Assembly: GCF_024346955.1 (NCBI RefSeq)
Contig: NZ_AP024883.1
Location: 1,860,001-1,924,000 of the forward strand
Origin: Vibrio mangrovi
Lineage (GTDB): Bacteria; Pseudomonadota; Gammaproteobacteria; Enterobacterales; Vibrionaceae
Direction: 5' to 3'
DNA: 64,000 nt
Positions 33,760 through 42,209 of this stretch are shown in pieces (positions within the stretch are counted from its first letter, which is position 1; each line of letters opens with the position of its first letter). The notes under the pieces were generated by a model. It was not told the origin of the DNA. It saw only the letters and a program-made list of their open reading frames with translations, and made no database searches. The position numbers and the translations under genes were made by a program.

Positions 33760-36363
33760 TTAAGCTTCCAGTGCTTTGGTCACTTTTTCATATAGATCTT
33801 TTGCCAGATCATCCATATTAAGTAAAGCTTCTAACTCTTGCTTCATTAATTTCTGGCGCGTTTCATCATAACGTTTATATTTCAGCAACGGATCAACCAA
33901 ACGTGAAGCAACCTGAGGATTGGTAGCATTTAATTTCTGTAAAATTTCACCGGCAAAACGGTAACCTGCACCAGATTTATCATGGAACCGGGCTGGGTTC
34001 TGATTCAAAAATGAACCAATCAGACTCCGGATACGATTTGGATTTTTCAGCGTGAAGGCTTCATGATTCATAGCATTCTGAATCACGGTCAACGTATCTT
34101 TCGCCGGGTTGGTTCCCTGTAGTGCAAACCATTTATCCATAACCAGTCCATCATGTTTCCACTTAGCACTATAGTCATCCATCAACGTTTCACGGCAAGT
34201 CAACTCGGCTTGATTCGCTGCCGACATCGCTGCCATCGTATCCGTCATATTATTTGCATTCTGATATTGAGCCTGAACCAGAGATTCCCCTTGTTCCGTC
34301 AAAGCCAAATAAGATAAACAGGTATTTCTTAAAGAACGCTGACCAATCGCCGGATGCTCAATAGTATATTCATCCTGCTTCAGCGAGTGATAAAGTGCCG
34401 AAAACTCATCCTGTAATTCCTGACCTAAAGAGATTTTGATTGAGTGAAGAACTGACTCAATTGCGTCAACATCAACAGAATCAAACCAGCCTGACACTTC
34501 ATTATGGTTTGGTAATGCCAGCATTTCTGCAATAAATGCATGTTCCAGAGATGGATCAAGCAATACACCCCGGAATGCATCAATAACAGACTCCGGCAGT
34601 TCAACTGACTGTTCCTGTTGTACCCGCTCAATATTTGAACGAATATATTTCCCGATCAACATTTGTCCGGCATCCCAACGGGCAAATTCATTTTTCGCAT
34701 GCACCATCAAAAATGCCAGTTCTTCGTCACGGTAATCATAAACGAGTTTAACCGGTGCAGAGAAATCTCTAAGCAAGGAGACAATCGGCTGACTTGTGAC
34801 CGATTCAAATACAAACGACTGCTCGGTTTCAGTGATATCCAGAACATCAGAGACAGCCTTTCCGTTACACTGTAACTCAATGATATTTCCCTGTTGGTCA
34901 TAAATTTCTATACCTAAAGGAATATGAAGTGCCTGCTTTTCTTTTTGATCTGCGGTTGATGCCGTGTGTTGTCTGACTGATAAAGTAAATGTCTTATCTG
35001 CTTCATGATAAACACTACTGACCCGCAGTTCAGGAGTACCAGACTGGCTGTACCATAAGCGGAACTGTTTCAAATCGACACCGGAAGCATCTTCCATTGC
35101 CGAAACAAAATCTTCGCATGTGGCTGCCGTACCGTCATGGCGTTCGAAATAAAGCTTCATCCCTTTCTGAAAGTTACTTTCTCCCAGTAAAGTATGAATC
35201 ATACGAATCACTTCACTCCCTTTTTCATATACGGTCAGAGTATAGAAGTTATTCATCTCAATAACTTTTTCAGGACGAATCGGATGTGACATCGGTGATG
35301 CGTCTTCGGCAAATTGTGGCCCACGAATAATCCGGACATTATGAATCCGGTTTACAGCTCTGGACCCCAGATCCGAAGAAAATTCCTGATCACGAAAAAC
35401 AGTCAACCCTTCTTTCAGACTCAGTTGGAACCAGTCCCGGCAGGTTACACGATTCCCGGTCCAGTTATGAAAATATTCATGACCGATAACAGCTTCAATT
35501 CCCAGATAGTCATTGTCTGTAGCGGTCTGGTCATTGGCCAGAACAAACTTGGAGTTAAAAACATTTAACCCTTTATTTTCCATAGCTCCCATATTAAAGA
35601 AGTCAACGGCCACCACCATATAGATATCCAGGTCGTATTCCAGCCCGAATCGCTGTTCATCCCATTTCATTGCATTAATCAAAGAGCGCATTGCATGGTG
35701 TGCACGATCCAGATTACCTTTATCAACGAATATTTCTAACGCAACATTACGTCCGGAAACAGTCTGGTAGCTATCCCGAAGAACATCGAAATCACCGGCA
35801 ACCAATGCAAACAGATAAGACGGTTTCGGATGTGGGTCTTCCCAACGTACCCAGGATTTTCCATCTTCAGTTACACCTTCTTCAACTTTGTTGCCGTTGC
35901 TGAGGAGATAAGGATAATTTTGTGGTGCAATAATTGTCGTTGTATAACGAGCCAGAACATCCGGTCGATCCAGATAATAGGTGATCCGGCGGAACCCTTC
36001 TGCTTCACATTGTGTACAGAATGCCCCATCAGACAGATACAGCCCTTCCAGAGCAGTATTCTCTGCCGGATTAATCAGTGTTTCAATTTGTAGCTCAAAT
36101 TCAGCAGGAAGATCATTCAGTTCAAGAGTCGTATCCACAACCTGATAATGGCTCCATGGTTGCTGGTTCACCTGAACACTCACCAACTCCATATTCTCCC
36201 CATCTAAAATCAGCTGATTTGTCTGCTGTAACTGTTTTACCTGAGAAATGGCAACAACCCGGGTTTGGCTTTCATGAAGATCAAAGGTGAGATTAATATC
36301 GGTAATCGTATGAGAAGGCGACTGATAATCTTTACGATATTTGGCTTGAAGCGTACTTGCCAT
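33760..36363 (-). CDS. pepN: Aminopeptidase N
   Basis: PepN is an M1-family zinc aminopeptidase that clears peptides in the cytoplasm. The 867-residue protein starts MASTLQAKYRKDYQ. It has the substrate-binding GAMENKGLNVF (about 260) and the zinc motif HEYFH (about 297) with the third ligand Glu 18 residues later in SLKEGLTV. A beta domain and a large helical C-terminal domain follow. ATG 36363 has AAGGA six bases upstream; the ORF extension upstream is not supported. Length matches E. coli PepN. Confidence 0.97.
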   Translation of the reverse strand: MASTLQAKYRKDYQSPSHTITDINLTFDLHESQTRVVAISQVKQLQQTNQLILDGENMELVSVQVNQQPWSHYQVVDTTLELNDLPAEFELQIETLINPAENTALEGLYLSDGAFCTQCEAEGFRRITYYLDRPDVLARYTTTIIAPQNYPYLLSNGNKVEEGVTEDGKSWVRWEDPHPKPSYLFALVAGDFDVLRDSYQTVSGRNVALEIFVDKGNLDRAHHAMRSLINAMKWDEQRFGLEYDLDIYMVVAVDFFNMGAMENKGLNVFNSKFVLANDQTATDNDYLGIEAVIGHEYFHNWTGNRVTCRDWFQLSLKEGLTVFRDQEFSSDLGSRAVNRIHNVRIIRGPQFAEDASPMSHPIRPEKVIEMNNFYTLTVYEKGSEVIRMIHTLLGESNFQKGMKLYFERHDGTAATCEDFVSAMEDASGVDLKQFRLWYSQSGTPELRVSSVYHEADKTFTLSVRQHTASTADQKEKQALHIPLGIEIYDQQGNIIELQCNGKAVSDVLDITETEQSFVFESVTSQPIVSLLRDFSAPVKLVYDYRDEELAFLMVHAKNEFARWDAGQMLIGKYIRSNIERVQQEQSVELPESVIDAFRGVLLDPSLEHAFIAEMLALPNHNEVSGWFDSVDVDAIESVLHSIKISLGQELQDEFSALYHSLKQDEYTIEHPAIGQRSLRNTCLSYLALTEQGESLVQAQYQNANNMTDTMAAMSAANQAELTCRETLMDDYSAKWKHDGLVMDKWFALQGTNPAKDTLTVIQNAMNHEAFTLKNPNRIRSLIGSFLNQNPARFHDKSGAGYRFAGEILQKLNATNPQVASRLVDPLLKYKRYDETRQKLMKQELEALLNMDDLAKDLYEKVTKALEA

Positions 36364-36574
36364 CTTGAATCCTTTTGAGTTAACGATACAAAACCGCACA
36401 CCGGCATCATACCAGCAAGTGTACGGTTTTCTTCAGACACGGAACGTCCTCCGTTCCTATAGATAGAGCTACTCTAGGCGATTCTTATGCAATTCTCAAT
36501 GACTGACGTGAGATTATCTCGTTATTCAACTGTTTCCACAAATAAACACTCCTCATCAGATCTGAAAACAACAT

Positions 36575-37261
36575 TCACTGGACCCGATTCAAAACAGCAA
36601 CCATGGCTCCGTTTTCAAAATTCAGGGTCAGTTGATCAGAATTGATATGAAAACGGGTATCGTGTTCTCCCTGTTCGTATAATAAAACCAGATGATCATT
36701 TTCCGTATAGTAAACACCGTTATGAACCACTTCATGTCCCCGGTCATCACTGGAACGAATAAAAAATAAGAAATCAGGTTGCAGTACAAGCTGAATCTGT
36801 GTCACTCCGACTTCATCCAGTTCCGAACCGGACAGACTCTGACTCTGCCAGTAACCAACCAGTGACCGGGATAATGCTTTGAAGAAAGTCACACCGTTAA
36901 GCATCAGCCGGTTGTGGGTGCTGACATAGGAATAGACTTGCGGCGTGACACTCTTAACTCCCAGCGTCAATGTATCCTGATTGGCAGCATAACCACCTTC
37001 CCAGTATTCAACCGAACTATCACGTTTTTCAATCTGAACCGCAAAAGTGTAACTGGAACTGAGTGTCAGATGTATCGAAGTGAAGTCCTGAGACGAGTCT
37101 TCCGGATCGGCATTCACCAGATACCAGTCACCAAGCAGAAAGGGAAAATCAAACTGAGTAAGGTCGTTCTTATTACTACTACTGAATAATGTACTACTGA
37201 GCACTGTTCCCGAACAAACAAGGCAAAAAACAGCAACATACCATTTCATATTTCTCATCAT
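36575..37261 (-). CDS. Exported protein of unknown function
   Basis: I do not recognise this 228-residue protein with certainty. It has an N-terminal hydrophobic segment after MKWYVAVFCLVCSGTVLSSTLF that looks like a signal peptide; no clean lipobox is seen, though VCSG is somewhat similar. The mature part is beta-rich with two approximate halves, each containing a DWYLV/GYWQS-type block, which suggests an internal duplication of a lipocalin-like or META-like barrel. GGGGAG precedes the ATG at 37261. It sits alone between pepN and prc. Confidence 0.65.
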   Translation of the reverse strand: MMRNMKWYVAVFCLVCSGTVLSSTLFSSSNKNDLTQFDFPFLLGDWYLVNADPEDSSQDFTSIHLTLSSSYTFAVQIEKRDSSVEYWEGGYAANQDTLTLGVKSVTPQVYSYVSTHNRLMLNGVTFFKALSRSLVGYWQSQSLSGSELDEVGVTQIQLVLQPDFLFFIRSSDDRGHEVVHNGVYYTENDHLVLLYEQGEHDTRFHINSDQLTLNFENGAMVAVLNRVQ

Positions 37262-37391
37262 CAGACAAAACTCCCCACTTTTTTCTTTAAGCTTAGGTTC
37301 CATATACTGATAAAGCGAACAATTCCATGATTAAGTCATGACTTGTCGGGGGAACATCAGATTTTCGGGAAGAAATGTTTGAAAACACAAA

Positions 37392-37418
37392 AGAAAAACG
37401 CGCCTTTCAGCGCGTTTT
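37392..37418 (-). terminator. Terminator after prc
   Basis: On the minus strand AACGCGC-TGAAAG-GCGCGTT is followed by TTTCTTTT. Confidence 0.83.
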
Positions 37419-37442
37419 CAATCAAATATCCATCAGATATGC

Positions 37443-39449
37443 TTAAGAAGAACCCAGGTAGACCATATCCACCGTAATCGCAACGGCCTCATCCAGATAA
37501 GCATCTGGTGCCACATAGTCTTTCGGTACATCTTCCAGTTTAGTGTAAGGTTTATGCCCTTCACTTTTCTGACGCAGATTAATCCGTTTCAGCGTCAGTG
37601 CATCTGCGGCATCAGCTTCACGGTGTCTGACTGCTTCATTCAGAGAAAGTAAATTATCATCTTTCTCTTGCTTATATTTGGCAATATCTTCCGCAATAAA
37701 CTGAAATTCCATATCTTTTGCGATCCGCTTTTCATGGCGCTTTTGCAGCATCTGGATCAACTTTTTATAATGATGAACTTTGCTGTATTCAGCTTTACCG
37801 ATGCTGTCCCAGGGTAAAGCATTATCTTCAACACTTTCTCCGGTTTCACTCGGGTCAACCGCCGTCGGAAACGCAATGTCAGGAGCAACGCCCTTATCCT
37901 GCGTACTGCCACCATTGATACGATAGAATTTCTGAATCGTGTACTGAATATATCCCAATGGCTCACTGAATAAATCATAGATACCATTCAGCGAATAGTG
38001 TTGCTGAACAGTTCCTTTACCATAGGAATTCTCACCCAGAATAACCGCCCGATCATAATCCTGCATGGCCGCGGCAAATATTTCAGAAGCTGAAGCACTG
38101 TAACGGTTAATCAAGACAGTTAACGGACCATCATAGCTGCTCTTGTCATCAGTATCACTGTTAATATTTACCCGTCCCCGGCTATCACGAACCTGCACAA
38201 CCGGACCTTTCTGAATAAACAGACCAGTCAATCCTGTTGCTTCGGTCAATGCACCGCCACCATTATTTCGCAGATCAACAATTACACCATCGATATGCTG
38301 CTGTTTGAATTCACTCAGCAACTTATCGGTATCCCGGGAAAGGCCGACATAAAAACTGGGAACCTCAAGTACACCAATTTTTTTACCATCCCGTTCAATT
38401 ACTTTTGATTTCACCGCCCGGTCTTCCAGACGAATCTTATCACGGGTAATAGTGACAACGTAACTCTTAGCGTTTTTGCCTTCAGGAAGCACCTGCAGTT
38501 TAACAATCGTGCCTTTCGGTCCCTTGATCAACTGCACGACATCATCCAGACGCCATCCAATCACATCAACGATATCTTTACCTTCCTGACCAACACCGAT
38601 AATCCGATCACCTTCGGCAAGCTTATTACTCTTATCGGCAGGCCCGCCGGCAACCAATGAACGAATAACCGTATAGTCATCCGTCAATTGTAACACCGCA
38701 CCAATACCTTCCAGTGACAGATTCATTTCAGACTTAAACTGCTCTGCACTACGGGGAGAAAGATAACTGGTATGCGGATCGATCTGACGGGCAAATGCAT
38801 TCATATACAGCTGGAACACATCTTCACTATGCGTCTGGGTCAAACGTTTAATGGCATTGTTATAGCGTTTCGTAAGCGTTTCTTTAATTTCCGGCCATTT
38901 TTTTCCGGCTAATTTCAAATTCAACGCGTCATATTTTACCCGCTTGCGCCATAAGTCATCCAATTCCTGCTGACTCTTAGGCCAAGCCTCCTTGGAACGA
39001 TCCAATTCGATGGATTCATCGGTGTCAAATTTGATCTCATGATCCAATAACGAAAGCGCATATTTAAATCGCTCGTATCGTTTTTTAACCGAGATGTTAT
39101 ACACATCAAAAGCAATCTGATCGCTACCTGAATTCAGTTGATCATCCAATTCAACCGACCACTGTTTAAAACCATCAATATCTTTTTGAGTAAAGATATT
39201 ACGGTTGTAATCCAATAGTCCGAGATAACGCTGAAATATCTTTTTGGAAAAATCATCATCCAGATAGATATGCTTATAATGCGATTGGGTAAATTTATTC
39301 TTAACCCGTTCCGTCGCAAGCGAATGCTGTTTTTCGGGAGCAAGAACGGGAAGATCTGATTCACTGATTGAAGGCGCTGAGGCTTGAACAGAAGAGACTG
39401 CCAGCCATAGGCCAGCAGCAATTAATGTCAGTTTTGAACGGCATTTCAT
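37443..39449 (-). CDS. prc: Tail-specific periplasmic protease Prc (Tsp)
   Basis: Prc cleaves proteins from their C-terminus in the periplasm, including peptidoglycan hydrolases and FtsI. The 668-residue protein has a signal peptide (cleavage after VQASA, about residue 24), an N-terminal helical domain and a PDZ domain (about 238-325; GIGAVLQLTDDYTVI). The S41 peptidase core has the catalytic Ser in RYSASASEIF (about 452) and Lys in NSYGKGTVQ (about 477), followed by a DUF3340-type C-terminal domain. It follows proQ by 17 bases, the classic proQ-prc operon. Confidence 0.96.
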   Translation of the reverse strand: MKCRSKLTLIAAGLWLAVSSVQASAPSISESDLPVLAPEKQHSLATERVKNKFTQSHYKHIYLDDDFSKKIFQRYLGLLDYNRNIFTQKDIDGFKQWSVELDDQLNSGSDQIAFDVYNISVKKRYERFKYALSLLDHEIKFDTDESIELDRSKEAWPKSQQELDDLWRKRVKYDALNLKLAGKKWPEIKETLTKRYNNAIKRLTQTHSEDVFQLYMNAFARQIDPHTSYLSPRSAEQFKSEMNLSLEGIGAVLQLTDDYTVIRSLVAGGPADKSNKLAEGDRIIGVGQEGKDIVDVIGWRLDDVVQLIKGPKGTIVKLQVLPEGKNAKSYVVTITRDKIRLEDRAVKSKVIERDGKKIGVLEVPSFYVGLSRDTDKLLSEFKQQHIDGVIVDLRNNGGGALTEATGLTGLFIQKGPVVQVRDSRGRVNINSDTDDKSSYDGPLTVLINRYSASASEIFAAAMQDYDRAVILGENSYGKGTVQQHYSLNGIYDLFSEPLGYIQYTIQKFYRINGGSTQDKGVAPDIAFPTAVDPSETGESVEDNALPWDSIGKAEYSKVHHYKKLIQMLQKRHEKRIAKDMEFQFIAEDIAKYKQEKDDNLLSLNEAVRHREADAADALTLKRINLRQKSEGHKPYTKLEDVPKDYVAPDAYLDEAVAITVDMVYLGSS
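38452..38464. other. Near-matS sequence in prc
   Basis: GTGACAACGTAAC differs from the matS consensus at one base, the same change seen at 17413 and 23997. Binding is uncertain. Confidence 0.25.
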
Positions 39450-39466
39450 GCGTAGGAGGTTCTCCT

Positions 39467-40075
39467 TTATGCGCGCAAGTGCTCCGCTTTTACAACCATT
39501 TGCAGGCCATTTCCAAGCTGTACGCGCACATCTTCCTTATTGATCTCAACAATGGTCGCAGCCATGTTGCCTTTACCCATATTTACTTTAACCTGACGAC
39601 CAACACTTAGCTCATCAACCTTCAAAGCACGGGCTTGTACAGTTTTTTCCTGAACTCGTTTTGCAGTTTTCGCCTTAGGATTCGGTTTCTTGGCCTTAGG
39701 CTGAGAATTCTTTTCCTGCTTTTGTTTTTCTTTACGGCGAGCCTGAACTTTCGCTTTGCTCTCGGCCAGCGTATTCTGGGCATGCTCGACATGTTCCTGC
39801 TCTAATGTACCACACGGGTTCCCATCTAAGTCAACTCGTTCTGCGCCGGGTTTCACACCATGCAGATAACGCCATGAAGAAGTATATTGTCTCAACGCAG
39901 CACGAAGCTGAGTCTTACTCACCTTCGGATCACCTTCCAAGCGTTCAACAAGATCTTGAAAAATACCAATTTTCAGTGGTTTTGCTTCACCTTCCAGAGT
40001 AAAGCATTTTGGGAAACATTCAGCAATATATGCAATCACTTCTTTGCTGTTTTTTAACTTTTCAGTGTTTTCCAT
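39467..40075 (-). CDS. proQ: RNA chaperone ProQ
   Basis: ProQ is a global RNA-binding protein of the FinO family that stabilises small RNAs and mRNA 3' ends. The 202-residue protein has the FinO-like domain (about 8-120; IAYIAECFPKCFTLEGEAKPLKIGIF), a Lys/Gln-rich disordered linker (about 120-150) and a C-terminal Tudor-like domain (about 155-202; VGRQVKVNMGKGNMAATIVEI). It is upstream of prc in one transcription unit. Confidence 0.96.
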   Translation of the reverse strand: MENTEKLKNSKEVIAYIAECFPKCFTLEGEAKPLKIGIFQDLVERLEGDPKVSKTQLRAALRQYTSSWRYLHGVKPGAERVDLDGNPCGTLEQEHVEHAQNTLAESKAKVQARRKEKQKQEKNSQPKAKKPNPKAKTAKRVQEKTVQARALKVDELSVGRQVKVNMGKGNMAATIVEINKEDVRVQLGNGLQMVVKAEHLRA

Positions 40076-40165
40076 GTGGGTTCCTGGTTATTACGGTTCT
40101 ATTCCGTAAGACATGAAGATATCAATGTTCGGGTATTATAGTGTTCTGAATCGGAAAAACCACCG

Positions 40166-40663
40166 TCAGACTATAAATAATGACGCGTTAGTCTGTGAAT
40201 TAAACAGCTTTTCTACATGATTCATCATTTCTGTCAAACCTTGTGCATCAATCTCAGAAAATCGTCCCTGAATCGGACTATCGATATCAAGAACGCCGAT
40301 CAGTTGACCATTGGCAGAAAATGGAATGACAAGTTCAGAACGACTGGCTGCATCGCAGGCGATATGTCCTTCAAACTGATGAACATCATCAATACGTTGT
40401 ACACTTGAGGTCTGGATTGCAGTTCCGCACACGCCCCGTCCTACCGGAATTCGGATGCAGGCTGGTTTGCCCTGAAACGGCCCCAGAATTAATTCATCAT
40501 CCCGTAACAGATAAAACCCGACCCAATTGATATCAGTCAGTTCCATATTGAGAAGTGCGGATAAATTTGCCAGATTGGCGATCAAGTCGGTTTCAGCCCC
40601 AATCAACGCCACAGCTTGCTTTGTTAAAAGTCGGTACTGCTCAATTCCCATAAATTTTTCCAT
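40166..40663 (-). CDS. msrC: Free methionine-(R)-sulfoxide reductase
   Basis: A single-GAF-domain enzyme of 165 residues that reduces free methionine-R-sulfoxide. The redox Cys are in GPFQGKPAC (about 68), GRGVCGTA (about 78) and GHIACDAASRSE (about 102), matching the three-Cys pattern of the MsrC/YebR group, and IGVLDIDSPIQGRF follows. The start could also be the ATG four codons downstream. It lies 90 bases upstream of proQ on the same strand and next to letA, as yebR is in enterobacteria. Confidence 0.93.
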   Translation of the reverse strand: MEKFMGIEQYRLLTKQAVALIGAETDLIANLANLSALLNMELTDINWVGFYLLRDDELILGPFQGKPACIRIPVGRGVCGTAIQTSSVQRIDDVHQFEGHIACDAASRSELVIPFSANGQLIGVLDIDSPIQGRFSEIDAQGLTEMMNHVEKLFNSQTNASLFIV

Positions 40664-40967
40664 CGTTATACAATTTCTGCATCATCAGCAGAGAAATTAA
40701 TCCCAGAGCGGCTCACTTATTTTCTGATAATACTCATTTTCTGACAATTCCGGTAAAACTGTCTTTGAAGCTAAGCGGGTCTGTTTCTGACTGATTGATA
40801 ATAAAAACGAAAATTAACACCCATGTTACTTTGATGCAAATACATCCATATCCCTCAATAACCTAATGGTGCAATTTCATGCCAAGCTACTTTATAATAC
40901 AACTTCTACCAGCCAGTGCGCTTCCGGTGGACTGAGCACTATCATCATATGGATATGGAGCCTTGGC
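40664..40967. other. Divergent msrC-letA intergenic region
   Basis: This 304-base gap holds the promoters of msrC and letA; nothing specific such as an operator or hairpin was recognised. The plus-strand reading frame of letA extends into it, but without a usable start. Confidence 0.4.
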
Positions 40968-42209
40968 GTGAAAGAAACAAACTCATCGTCTATGGATTAC
41001 CCACTCAGGCACTGCCATGGCTGCGAACTTCCGGTCATCACCCCTCCCGTTCAACGGGGAAAAAATGCCTATTGCCCCCGCTGCGGAACACAACTTTATC
41101 GCGGAGGGCAGCCTTCCTTTTCCGGAAATCTGGCACTTGCACTCACCTGTCTGATCCTGTTTATTCCCGCCTACGGATTTGATTTTCTTTCTATCCATCT
41201 GCTGGGAAGCGAACTGAAAGCTTCTGTCTTTCTTGGTGTATTCAGCCTGTTCCAGTCCGGCTTTCCTATTGTTGCCGGATTAGTGCTCTTCTGTGGCGTT
41301 ATTGCACCATTCGCCATGTGCTCTTCAGTGGTTCTGGCACATACTGCGCTATACTACCGACACCATCGCCTCCTGATCCTTGCACTAAAACTGATGGAGC
41401 GACTCAGAATCTGGTCAATGATTGACGTATTTCTGGTGAGTGTCGTTGTTGCCTGTTTTAAATTAAGAGATTACGCCGATATCTTCGTTAGTCCGGCGCT
41501 GTACGGTTTTATTCTTCTGCAAATCCTTTCAGTCATACTGATGGGAAGAATCAGTGTCAGACGCTACTGGGAAAAATGGCAATCTGAATCAACCTATGAC
41601 GAAGCAAATGGTGAAAACTACTGCTCCCATTGTCATCTTTCCCAGAACAATCATGAATTCTGTATCCGGTGTAGTACTTCTTTATTACCGGGAAAAAGAA
41701 ATAGTATTCAGAAAACATGGGCCTTACTTACTGCTGCTGCCATTTGTATATTTCCGGCGAACCTGCTGCCGATGTCGATTCTGTTCTCAAGTGGAAAACG
41801 TCTGGAAGACACTATCTTCAGTGGCGTTGTCAATCTGATTCAACTCAATATGGCTGAGATAGCCGTGGTTATTTTTGTCGCCAGTATCCTTGTTCCGGCG
41901 ATCAAAATTATCGGGCTGGCCTACCTTTTAATTGCGACTCAGTTCAGCGCACATAGCTATCAGAGACAACGTATGTTCCTCTATTTTTTACTGAAGTGGA
42001 TCGGGAAATGGTCCATGATAGACCTGTTTGTCATTGCGATAATGCTCACACTGGTTGACCGGGGACAACTTCTGGACTTTACACCAGGCACCGGAGCCAC
42101 GGCGTTCGCACTGGTCGTAATATTTACAATGTTAGCCACCACCCAGTTTGACCCTCGCCTGATTTGGGAGACAGAGAACAAGACCACTGCGGGAGATGTG
42201 TATGAATAA
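40968..42209 (+). CDS. letA: LetA, inner-membrane partner of MCE tunnel
   Basis: LetA (YebS/PqiA family) is the inner-membrane protein that works with the MCE protein LetB to move lipids across the periplasm. The 413-residue protein has two zinc-ribbon pairs (CHGCELP with CPRCG, and CSHCHLS with CIRCS), each followed by a block of about four membrane spans, the duplicated PqiA layout. The GTG at 40968 is chosen because GGAG lies seven bases upstream; an ATG eight codons later has no such site. Its stop overlaps the letB start by eight bases. Confidence 0.92.
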   Translation: MKETNSSSMDYPLRHCHGCELPVITPPVQRGKNAYCPRCGTQLYRGGQPSFSGNLALALTCLILFIPAYGFDFLSIHLLGSELKASVFLGVFSLFQSGFPIVAGLVLFCGVIAPFAMCSSVVLAHTALYYRHHRLLILALKLMERLRIWSMIDVFLVSVVVACFKLRDYADIFVSPALYGFILLQILSVILMGRISVRRYWEKWQSESTYDEANGENYCSHCHLSQNNHEFCIRCSTSLLPGKRNSIQKTWALLTAAAICIFPANLLPMSILFSSGKRLEDTIFSGVVNLIQLNMAEIAVVIFVASILVPAIKIIGLAYLLIATQFSAHSYQRQRMFLYFLLKWIGKWSMIDLFVIAIMLTLVDRGQLLDFTPGTGATAFALVVIFTMLATTQFDPRLIWETENKTTAGDVYE

